Below are positions 6,420 to 12,447 of a stretch of 13,263 nt of DNA, piece by piece. Both the position numbers and the translations under genes were made by a program. The notes beneath the pieces were generated by a model. It was not told the DNA's origin, made no database searches, and saw nothing but the letters and a program-made list of their open reading frames with translations. The stretch's first letter is position 1. Each line of letters starts with the position of its first letter. Source of the stretch: Thermoleophilia bacterium (GTDB taxonomy: Bacteria > Actinomycetota > Thermoleophilia > Gaiellales > F1-60-MAGs149); assembly GCA_016462095.1 (NCBI GenBank), contig JAEMTW010000006.1, forward strand, positions 1,448 through 14,710. The letters run 5' to 3'.

Positions 6420-7064
6420 ATGGCTGGACCAGAAATCGAACTGCGCGTCTATCTCCCAATCCCGCAACTGCGTCCGCAGTTTGCGGCGTACATGGGAACA
6501 CCGACGCGGGCTCGAGGCTACCCACCGATGGAGGGCGAACACGCCCTGATCGTTGAGGTCGCCCCTGGTCTAGCCATCGAGCGTGTGATCGACCTCGCAC
6601 TGAAGGCCGTGCCCGAGGTCGAGCCCGGCATCCTCTTCGTCGAGCGCCAATTCGGCGTCCTCGAATTGCACGCCAAGGATGCCGCGGCCGTCGAGCGAGC
6701 GGGTGAGGCGATCCTGAAGGGGATCAACGCCGAGCCTTCCCACCAGTTGAAGCCACGGATCCTCTACTCGGACATCATCGAGAACATCACCGACCAGCAC
6801 GCGGTGATCGTCAATCGCAACCGGCAGGCCTCGATGGTGCTGCCAGGCGAGACGCTGCTGGTCTACGAAATGACGCCAGCACTGTTCGCCGCGATGGCTG
6901 CCAATGAGGCCGAGCGCGTTGCGCCCGACGTGACGGTTGTCGATATCGCAATGATCGGCGCAACCGGTCGCATCTACATGAGCGGCAAGACCGAGAGCAT
7001 CATCAAGGCACGCGACGAGATCACCCGCGTGTTGGAAGCGGTCATCGGCCGCGAGCAGAAGTAG
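6420..7064 (+). CDS. BMC-T shell protein (tandem BMC domains), second copy
   Basis: A 214-residue paralogue of the BMC-T at 4652, aligning along its whole length. Shared blocks are IVEVAPGL (44-51), PGILFVERQFGVLELH (69-84), QLKPRIL (109-115), VNRNRQASMVLPGE (131-144) and MIGATGRIYMSG (178-189). It again looks like two permuted BMC domains and keeps the adjacent Glu-Arg pair (75-76) near the expected pore. Differences concentrate in the first 40 residues and in the second helix of domain 1, so the two trimers may have different pores or partners. The ATG at 6420 has only a weak AGGA (6407-6410) 9 bases upstream, partly inside the stop of the BMC-H gene, so it is probably translated by readthrough from that gene. 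A large palindrome begins 6 bases after its stop. Confidence 0.88.
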   Translation: MAGPEIELRVYLPIPQLRPQFAAYMGTPTRARGYPPMEGEHALIVEVAPGLAIERVIDLALKAVPEVEPGILFVERQFGVLELHAKDAAAVERAGEAILKGINAEPSHQLKPRILYSDIIENITDQHAVIVNRNRQASMVLPGETLLVYEMTPALFAAMAANEAERVAPDVTVVDIAMIGATGRIYMSGKTESIIKARDEITRVLEAVIGREQK

Positions 7065-7070
7065 TCGGGA

Positions 7071-7109
7071 TCAGCTTTGCTTTGGGGTCAGACCCCAAAG
7101 CAAAGCTGA
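7071..7109. repeat. 39-base perfect palindrome with GGGGTCAGACCCC core
   Basis: Two perfect 19-base arms, left TCAGCTTTGCTTTGGGGTC, flank a single central A at 7090. The element lies between the second BMC-T and the kinase. Palindromes centred on GGGGTCAGACCCC occur as dispersed REP-like repeats in various bacteria (from memory). In RNA it would form a long stable hairpin after the shell block. There is no T-tract, so a simple intrinsic terminator is unlikely. It could protect the shell mRNA 3' end, attenuate the downstream genes, or be a mobile repeat that landed here. Confidence 0.85.
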
Positions 7110-7125
7110 ACCCCCAGGAAGTGCA

Positions 7126-7131
7126 TATACT
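7126..7131 (+). promoter_or_regulatory. Possible -10 box ahead of the kinase
   Basis: TATACT is a strong -10-like hexamer and stands out in this GC-rich sequence. It lies 25 bases before the kinase ATG and just after the palindrome, between GTGCA (7121-7125) and TGCAC (7134-7138). No good -35 box is visible at 16-18 bases. If real, it would give the kinase and downstream genes an internal promoter. Confidence 0.25.
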
Positions 7132-7156
7132 CCTGCACCTGAGGAGGGAGGAGACC

Positions 7157-8149
7157 ATGGCGGAGGTCGTGGAACAAGCAGAGGTCGATCGGCTCGCTCA
7201 GGCGGCGCTCGCCCAGTACGACATTTCGCCGCGCTCGACGCTGCGCCTCGTCAACCTCTCCGAGAACTGGACGTACCGCGTCGAGGACCCCGACTCGGAC
7301 ATCGCCTACGCGCTCCGCGTTCATCGGATTGGGTACCACACGACTCAGGAGATCGTCTCCGAACTGCTCTGGATCGATGCCCTGCAACACGATGCCGTCG
7401 TTGGCACCGTCACCGCGCTCCCCGCCAAGTCAGGCGAGCGCGTCATCCGGCTCGCAACCGACGCCTTGCCCGAACGCAGCGTGGTGCTGTTTGCGTGGGA
7501 GGACGGCGCGCCGCCTGATCCCGACCAGGACCTCGTGCCGGTCTACCACACGCTTGGCGCGATGAGCGCGGGGATGCACGCGCACTCTCACGCGTGGCAG
7601 AGCCCCACCGACTTCACGCGCTTTGCTTGGGATTTCGAGACAACGCTCGGTTCCAATGGACACTGGGGGCCTTGGCAGGATGCTGTTGGCCTTGACGATG
7701 CAACCCGCGATCTGTTCCAGCGCACCGTCGATGTTATTGATCGACGACTGCAGGCCTATGGTAAGGGCCCCGAGCGCTACGGCCTGATCCACGCCGACAT
7801 GCGGCCAGCCAACGTGCTCGTGCTCGGTAGCGACGTGCGCGCGATCGACTTTGACGACTGTGGCAACGGCTGGTTTATGTACGACTTCGCGACGACGATC
7901 TCGTTTATCGAAGACCACCCGATGGTGCCCGAGTGGCGTGCCTCGTGGCTCGAGGGCTACCGCTCGGCAGGCACACTGAGTGCCGAGGACGAGGCCGAGC
8001 TCGACACGTTCGTCATGCTCCGTCGCCTGATGCTCGTCTGCTGGATTGGCTCGCACTTTGCCCATGCCACCGAAGCGCAAGAGCTCGGTGCGGGCTTTAC
8101 TGTCGCTACCTGTCCGCTTGCAGAAACCTATCTCTCGCAGTACGCCTGA
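7157..8149 (+). CDS. APH-family kinase, probable 1-amino-2-propanol kinase
   Basis: A 330-residue kinase with the aminoglycoside/choline phosphotransferase (APH) fold. The small lobe carries ENWTYRVE (36-43) and YALRVHR (51-57). The catalytic loop is LIHADMRPANVLV (210-222), with Asp214 as catalytic base and Asn219 for metal binding. The metal-binding aspartate is Asp231 in AIDFDDCG (229-236). Within the RMM class the corresponding enzyme from Mycobacterium smegmatis has been described as an (S)-1-amino-2-propanol kinase, and I assign the same role by context. The product would feed the PLP enzyme at 1840. The ATG at 7157 follows a purine-rich GAGGAGGGAGGAGA (7141-7154). An open frame back to 7082 would translate the palindrome, so I reject that start. 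The SDR follows after 15 bases. Nothing supports an antibiotic-resistance role. Confidence 0.85.
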   Translation: MAEVVEQAEVDRLAQAALAQYDISPRSTLRLVNLSENWTYRVEDPDSDIAYALRVHRIGYHTTQEIVSELLWIDALQHDAVVGTVTALPAKSGERVIRLATDALPERSVVLFAWEDGAPPDPDQDLVPVYHTLGAMSAGMHAHSHAWQSPTDFTRFAWDFETTLGSNGHWGPWQDAVGLDDATRDLFQRTVDVIDRRLQAYGKGPERYGLIHADMRPANVLVLGSDVRAIDFDDCGNGWFMYDFATTISFIEDHPMVPEWRASWLEGYRSAGTLSAEDEAELDTFVMLRRLMLVCWIGSHFAHATEAQELGAGFTVATCPLAETYLSQYA

Positions 8150-8164
8150 CCTGGAGGTCATCTG

Positions 8165-8944
8165 ATGTCGAAGATGTTTAACTCGCTTGAGGGCCGCAGC
8201 GTCCTTGTCACCGGTGGCACCAAGGGCATCGGCCTTGGCATCGCGAAGGTGTTTGTGGAGGCCGGCTGCAAGGTCGTAGTCTCGGGACGCGACGAGGCGA
8301 CCGGCGCTGCCGCCGTCGCAACGCTCGGCGGCGAAACCTCCTACGTGAAGGGCGACGTCGGAGTTGCTGCCGACTGCAAATACGTTGTCGAAGAGACGGT
8401 CCGCCGCCACGGTGGCCTCGACATTGTCTGCGCCAACGCCGGCGTGTTTCCAGAATGCCGGCTCGAAGACATGACCGAAGAGGCGCTCGATCAGATCATC
8501 AACACGAACCTCAAGGGCAACATCCTGACCGTCACGCACGCGATCTCCGCGCTCGCCAAGTCGGGCCATGGACGCGTCGTACTGACGTCGTCGATCACGG
8601 GCCCGCTGACGGCAATCCCCGCACTCTCGCATTACGCCGCCACCAAGGCCGGCCAGCTTGGCTTTATGCGCACCGCCGCAATGGAACTGGCGCCGAAGAA
8701 AATCACGATCAACGCGGTGCTGCCGGGCAACGTCATGACGGATGGCCTCGTAGGTCTCGGCCAGGAGTACCTCGACTCGGCCGCCGCCTCGATCCCGCTC
8801 GGCAAGCTTGGGGACCTCGAAGACATCGGGTACGCCGCATTGTTCCTCGCGACCGATGAGGCGAAGTTCATTACCGGCCAGACGATCGTCGTCGACGGCG
8901 GCCAGACGCTGCCCGAGGCTCCCTCTGCGATGGAGGCGATCTGA
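8165..8944 (+). CDS. Short-chain dehydrogenase/reductase, probable aminoacetone / 1-amino-2-propanol dehydrogenase
   Basis: A 259-residue classical SDR. The cofactor motif is TGGTKGIG (16-23), NAG is at 91-93, the structural Asn at 115 (NTNLKG), Ser143 in TSSITG, and Tyr157/Lys161 in the YxxxK motif (YAATK). SGRDE (40-44) after the second strand has an arginine and no acidic residue right at the strand end, which hints at NADP(H), although this is a weak predictor. The protein ends with the usual VVDGG segment and a short extra tail (PEAPSAMEAI). In the RMM pathway this gene interconverts aminoacetone and 1-amino-2-propanol; that substrate is inferred from context. The ATG at 8165 follows GGAGG (8153-8157) by 7 bases. 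The kinase lies 15 bases upstream and the GntR gene 56 bases downstream, or overlapping if the GntR start is earlier. Confidence 0.88.
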   Translation: MSKMFNSLEGRSVLVTGGTKGIGLGIAKVFVEAGCKVVVSGRDEATGAAAVATLGGETSYVKGDVGVAADCKYVVEETVRRHGGLDIVCANAGVFPECRLEDMTEEALDQIINTNLKGNILTVTHAISALAKSGHGRVVLTSSITGPLTAIPALSHYAATKAGQLGFMRTAAMELAPKKITINAVLPGNVMTDGLVGLGQEYLDSAAASIPLGKLGDLEDIGYAALFLATDEAKFITGQTIVVDGGQTLPEAPSAMEAI

Positions 8945-9000
8945 GCCGCACTCCCACGGCTGGTGACGGAGCGGGTCGGATTGGACCGGCAGCCGTCGCC

Positions 9001-9738
9001 GTGCGTGATCGCATTCTCGACGAGATCGCCAGTGGACAACTTGCGGCCGGCGAACGCCTGGGGGGCGAGCGCGATTTGGCGGAGCACTACGCCGTCAGTC
9101 GCACGACGCTCCGTGCCGCGCTCGATGCGCTCGAGACGATAGGTGCTGTGCGACGTGCGCCGGGACGGACAGGTGGCACGTTTGTCGCTGCCCGCAAGGT
9201 CGAGCGCGACCTAACCAGCCTCGCGGGGCTGCCGGCCTACCTGCGCCGGCAGGGCTTCTCGGCCGATGCACGCGTGCTCTCGACGGCCACGATCGAGGCC
9301 GATGCCGAGACGGCCGAGGCGCTGGCGATCCCCCTTGGTGCGTTGGTGCTCGAGATCGTGCGCGTCCGTCTCGCCGATGGTGAGCCGATCTCGCTCGAGC
9401 GCGCGCAGTTCCCCGCCGGGCGCTTCGCGGGCCTGCTCGACAACTCGCTCGGTGGCTCGCTCTACGAGCTGCTGCAGTCCGAGTACGCCGTCAAGCCCGG
9501 CGAGGCCGTCGAGCGGATTCAGATCGTTGGCGCAGGTGCGAAGGAGTCCAAAATCCTCGAGGTCCGCCGCTCGACCCCACTCGTCGCGATCATCCGCACC
9601 GCCTGGGACCGCGACGGCAAGCCCTTCGAGCACTCCCACGACCTCTTTCGCTCCGACCGCGTCCAGATCGTCGTGCGCACCCCGGCTGGTGCAGACTCGC
9701 CCGCTGGGATTGCCAGCACGATCCAAGTCGTCGGCTAG
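9001..9738 (+). CDS. GntR-family regulator, HutC/UTRA type
   Basis: A 245-residue one-component regulator. The N-terminal winged helix covers about residues 1-65: VRDRILDEIASGQLAAGERL, then GGERDLAEHYAVSRTTLRAAL, where VSRTTLRAAL (32-41) is the recognition region, then the wing GRTGGTFVA (55-63). The C-terminal UTRA ligand domain covers about 80-228, with EPISLERAQFP (128-138) and the closing FEHSHDLFRSDRVQIVV (209-225). It probably senses an amine or pathway intermediate and controls the operon through the repeats at 1743-1798. The GTG at 9001 cuts close to the first helix and has no clear ribosome site. The frame is open upstream, and a CTG at 8941, 4 bases after GGAGG (8932-8936) and overlapping the SDR stop as CTGA, would add 20 residues. 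The formamidase starts 5 bases after the stop. Confidence 0.88.
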   Translation: MRDRILDEIASGQLAAGERLGGERDLAEHYAVSRTTLRAALDALETIGAVRRAPGRTGGTFVAARKVERDLTSLAGLPAYLRRQGFSADARVLSTATIEADAETAEALAIPLGALVLEIVRVRLADGEPISLERAQFPAGRFAGLLDNSLGGSLYELLQSEYAVKPGEAVERIQIVGAGAKESKILEVRRSTPLVAIIRTAWDRDGKPFEHSHDLFRSDRVQIVVRTPAGADSPAGIASTIQVVG

Positions 9739-9743
9739 CACCC

Positions 9744-10685
9744 GTGGCCGAGCACCGGATCCCACGCAGCGCACCAACGCACCGTCGTTGGGACGTCGCG
9801 ATCCCGCCCGTGGTCTTCGCCCAGCCTGGCGATCTGGTGGTCGCCGAGACCGACGATTTTGCTGCCGGGCAGATCCAACGCGATTCGCCCGCCAGCGCGC
9901 TGCTCGACGTCGACTTCGATCTGATCTACCCGCTTGCGGGCCCCATCCACGTGGCGGGTGCCGAGCCGGGCGATGCAGTCGCGATCGAGATCGTCGGTTT
10001 CGACCTGCCCGACTGGGGCTGGGCCTGCATTATCCCTGGCTTTGGCCTCTTGCCACCCGGCGAATTTACCGAACCCGTCTTGCGGATCTTCGACCTCGCC
10101 GACGGCGACACCACCGAGCTCTGCCCGGGTGTGCGCATTCCGATCGAGCCATTCTGTGGCTCGACCGGCGTGCCCGGTGCTGGCATGCACGATGTGCCAA
10201 TCCCACCACCGCATGCCGGCGGCGGCAACATCGATTGCCGACACCTAACCGCTGGCACCACGCTCTATCTCCCGGTCGGCGTTGAAGGTGGACTGATTTC
10301 GCTCGGCGATGCGCATGCCGCCCAGGGCGATGGTGAGGTCGCGATCTCGGGCATTGAGTGCGCGATGACGACCACGTTGCGTGTCGATGTCGTCAAGGGC
10401 ATGACGATTCCGGCACCGCAGCTGCGGCGTCCCGCTGGCTCGCTGACATCCCGCGTCGACGCTGGCGGCTGGTTTGCAACGACCGGTGTCGAGACCGATC
10501 TGATGGAGGCCTCGCGCAGCGCAGTGCGCGCCATGATCGACCATCTCGTGCGCGAACGCGGCCTCTCCCGCGAGGACGCCTACATCCTCTGCTCACTCGC
10601 GGGCGACCTCAAGATCACCGAGGTGGTGGACGCGCCGATGTGGATGGTCGGGTGCTTCGTGCCCGACGCCGTCTTTGTCACATAA
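9744..10685 (+). CDS. Acetamidase/formamidase family amidohydrolase
   Basis: A 313-residue protein of the FmdA/AmdA family, which hydrolyses formamide, acetamide or related small amides to ammonia and the acid. Diagnostic blocks are QRDSPASALLDVDFDLIYPL (45-64), GPIHVAGAEPGDAVAIEI (66-83), GGNIDCRHLTAGTTLYLPV (160-178), SLGDAHAAQGDGEV (186-199) and the C-terminal SREDAYILCSLAGDLKITEV (275-294). Length and block order are normal for bacterial members, and no signal peptide is seen. The start is GTG at 9744, 5 bases after the GntR stop, so it belongs to the same transcript. Its place in a microcompartment operon is unusual. It may release an amine or ammonia from an N-acylated or formylated pathway compound, or salvage amides brought in by the permease. 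The exact substrate cannot be read from sequence. Confidence 0.85.
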   Translation: MAEHRIPRSAPTHRRWDVAIPPVVFAQPGDLVVAETDDFAAGQIQRDSPASALLDVDFDLIYPLAGPIHVAGAEPGDAVAIEIVGFDLPDWGWACIIPGFGLLPPGEFTEPVLRIFDLADGDTTELCPGVRIPIEPFCGSTGVPGAGMHDVPIPPPHAGGGNIDCRHLTAGTTLYLPVGVEGGLISLGDAHAAQGDGEVAISGIECAMTTTLRVDVVKGMTIPAPQLRRPAGSLTSRVDAGGWFATTGVETDLMEASRSAVRAMIDHLVRERGLSREDAYILCSLAGDLKITEVVDAPMWMVGCFVPDAVFVT

Positions 10686-10696
10686 CGCACAGATAC

Positions 10697-10748
10697 GACC
10701 GATCGATCTGGTTCAATCAAGTTTGAGGAGACCGGTATCCCCCGGTAT
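10697..10748 (+). promoter_or_regulatory. Repeat-bearing leader of the permease gene
   Basis: The 85-base gap before the permease holds GACCGATCGATC (10697-10708), similar to the GACCGAT boxes at 1754 and 1776, followed by GGTT at 10710. CCGGTAT is repeated directly at 10732 and 10742, exactly one helical turn apart. I find no convincing promoter. The gap could be a second target of the GntR regulator, which would allow separate control of uptake. Confidence 0.25.
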
Positions 10749-10770
10749 TGGAGAGCACAAGGAGGACGCG

Positions 10771-12306
10771 ATGTCGGATCACCACCACGACGTGGGCGTT
10801 GGTCGGCAGGGCACAATCGAGACAGTCTCGATTAGTGAGACAGAGGCTGGGCGCCTGAAGCCCGGCGCAATCGGACTAATGGGCGTGATCTTCGTCGCCG
10901 TCACCGGTGCCGCGCCGATCTCAGCCATGCTGTTCAACGTACCGTTCGCCACTGGCTTCGGCACGGGCTACTACACGCCCGCCGCCTTCCTGTTCGCCGC
11001 GATCATCCTGACGATCTTCTCGATCGGGTATGTCGCGATGGCCAAGGAAATTAGTGCAGCCGGCGGCTTCTACTCGTTTATCTCGCACGGCCTCGGCCAA
11101 GCGCTCGGCCTCGCCACAGGTATCTGTGGCGTGGTGGCGTACGCACTGTTCGAGATCTCGCTGCTCGGCGGTTTTGCGTACTTCTTCTCAACGAACTTCA
11201 ACTCATGGTTTGGTTGGGAGATCCCGTGGGTCTTGCCGGCCGTCATCGCGTCAGTACTGATCACGATTCTCTGCTGGTTTGATGTGGCGTTGTCGGTCAA
11301 GATTCTCGGCGCTGCACTCGTCGGCGAGATCGTCATCTTGGTGATCTTTGACGTGCTCGTGTTTGGACAGGGAGGCAGCACGACCGGCATTGCCTACGAC
11401 TCGATCGACCTGACCAAGCTGACCAATCCTGGCGTCGGCCTAGCGGCTGGCGTGGGCGTCTTCTTGGCCTTCTGGTCGTGGGTCGGTTTTGAGGCAATCC
11501 CGAACTATGCTGAAGAATCGAGAAATCCGAAGCGCAACGTGGTCCGCGCCACGATGATCGCGGTGATCGGACTTGGTGTCGGGTACGTCATCACCGCCGT
11601 CGCATTCGAGTCGGCTTTCCCGAAGGATCAGGTCGTGACGGCCGCTCAAGATCCTGCCGGACCGTTTTTCGTCGCGATGGAGGCCTTCGGCACACCTTGG
11701 CTCGCCACGATTATGCAGATCCTCATCCTGACCGGATCATTCGCCTGCGCGATGGCGTTCCACAACGTGGCGATGCGGTACTTCTACGCGATGGGCCGCG
11801 AGGGCATTCTGCCGAAGGCGCTTGGTAGCACGCACAACAAGCACAAGGTCCCACACGTCGCCAACGTCACGGCGATGGTCATTGCACTCGTGATCATGCT
11901 GATCTGGGGTGTCTTCTCGGGCTTCGGCTTCGACAAGGCCTTCGATACCGCGTACGTGCGCATCTACACGATGATGGCCGTGCAAGGCGTGGTCTGGATC
12001 CTCGCGATTCAGGCTCTCTGTGCACTCGCGATTATCGTGTACTTCCGTAAGAATGGTCGTAAGGGCAATGTCATCACCACGATGATCTGCCCGATCATTG
12101 CGATCCTCGGACAGGCCTTCGCGATCTTCTTGCTCTTCAAGAACATCGACACCCTGGCCGGCACGATCTCGTACGCGTCAGCGATCGCTCCGATCGCGGT
12201 GATTTTGATCATCGTGGCCCTCGCGTATGCCCTCATCCTGAGGAGTAAGAACCGCGCGAAGTTCGACACGATCGGCCGCGTCATCGACGACACCAACAAC
12301 CTGTAG
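10771..12306 (+). CDS. APC-superfamily amino acid / amine permease
   Basis: A 511-residue integral membrane transporter of the APC superfamily. After a polar, His-rich N-terminus (1-30), the first membrane segment LMGVIFVAVTGAAPISAML (36-54) carries the broken-helix glycine typical of the fold. Further hydrophobic segments lie at about 68-90, 112-139, 151-170, 178-198, 222-240, 259-279, 307-332, 364-384, 399-424, 433-456 and 469-490, consistent with 12. The consensus GFEAIPNYAEESRNPKRNVVRA (from 239) is the classic family motif after segment 6. The likely cargo is the amine or amino alcohol used by the pathway, by proton symport or exchange. The ATG at 10771 follows AAGGAGG (10759-10765) by 5 bases; an in-frame TTG at 10675 lies inside the formamidase gene and lacks support. 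The gene ends just before the paired hairpins at 12311 and 12386. Confidence 0.88.
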   Translation: MSDHHHDVGVGRQGTIETVSISETEAGRLKPGAIGLMGVIFVAVTGAAPISAMLFNVPFATGFGTGYYTPAAFLFAAIILTIFSIGYVAMAKEISAAGGFYSFISHGLGQALGLATGICGVVAYALFEISLLGGFAYFFSTNFNSWFGWEIPWVLPAVIASVLITILCWFDVALSVKILGAALVGEIVILVIFDVLVFGQGGSTTGIAYDSIDLTKLTNPGVGLAAGVGVFLAFWSWVGFEAIPNYAEESRNPKRNVVRATMIAVIGLGVGYVITAVAFESAFPKDQVVTAAQDPAGPFFVAMEAFGTPWLATIMQILILTGSFACAMAFHNVAMRYFYAMGREGILPKALGSTHNKHKVPHVANVTAMVIALVIMLIWGVFSGFGFDKAFDTAYVRIYTMMAVQGVVWILAIQALCALAIIVYFRKNGRKGNVITTMICPIIAILGQAFAIFLLFKNIDTLAGTISYASAIAPIAVILIIVALAYALILRSKNRAKFDTIGRVIDDTNNL

Positions 12307-12310
12307 GACT

Positions 12311-12354
12311 CCTGGGGGGACACCACATCCGCGCGGTTGTGGTGTCCCCCCAGG
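12311..12354. repeat. Hairpin repeat element, copy A
   Basis: Perfect 17-base arms (left CCTGGGGGGACACCACA, 12311-12327; right 12338-12354) enclose a 10-base loop with the self-complementary core CCGCGCGG. It begins 4 bases after the permease stop. There is no T-tract, but the strong hairpin may still act as a terminator or 3'-end stabiliser. The inner 38 bases (12314-12351) are the exact reverse complement of copy B (12387-12424). Confidence 0.85.
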
Positions 12355-12373
12355 AACGCGCGTGACCTTGGAT

Positions 12374-12386
12374 TGTGGTTCCCACA
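12374..12386. repeat. Small hairpin between the two repeat copies
   Basis: TGTGG-TTC-CCACA gives a 5-base stem with a 3-base loop just before copy B. Its stem echoes the TGTGG/CCACA ends of the larger arms, so it may be a decayed fragment of the same repeat. GGAAC (12353-12357) also pairs with GTTCC (12378-12382). Confidence 0.3.
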
Positions 12387-12425
12387 GGGGGGACACCACA
12401 ACCGCGCGGATGTGGTGTCCCCCCT
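12386..12425. repeat. Hairpin repeat element, copy B (inverted)
   Basis: Perfect 15-base arms (left AGGGGGGACACCACA, 12386-12400; right 12411-12425) enclose the loop ACCGCGCGGA. It lies 22 bases beyond the stop of the - strand amine oxidase and could end that transcript. Copies A and B are inverted relative to each other, so the whole gap can also fold as one larger inverted repeat. Confidence 0.85.
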
Positions 12426-12447
12426 CGTTACCAGTCGCCCAATCGGG

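Noticed and set aside
7061..7064. GTAG next to the palindrome as a sign of a RAYT-linked REP element
   Set aside because: These bases include the TAG stop codon of the BMC-T gene, so the match is probably chance.
7157..8149. Aminoglycoside resistance gene
   Set aside because: The APH fold is shared by many small-molecule kinases; the operon context points to amino-alcohol phosphorylation and no resistance-specific feature is seen.
7430..8632. 400-codon open frame on the - strand spanning kinase and SDR
   Set aside because: It crosses two well-defined + strand genes and their intergenic gap and shows no recognisable domain.
9266..10285. 339-codon + strand frame overlapping GntR and formamidase
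   Set aside because: Ser/Arg/Pro-rich out-of-frame translation of two genes with clear family motifs.
12307..12447. Short CRISPR-like array
   Set aside because: Only two repeat units are present and they are inverted and self-complementary, with no spacer series.
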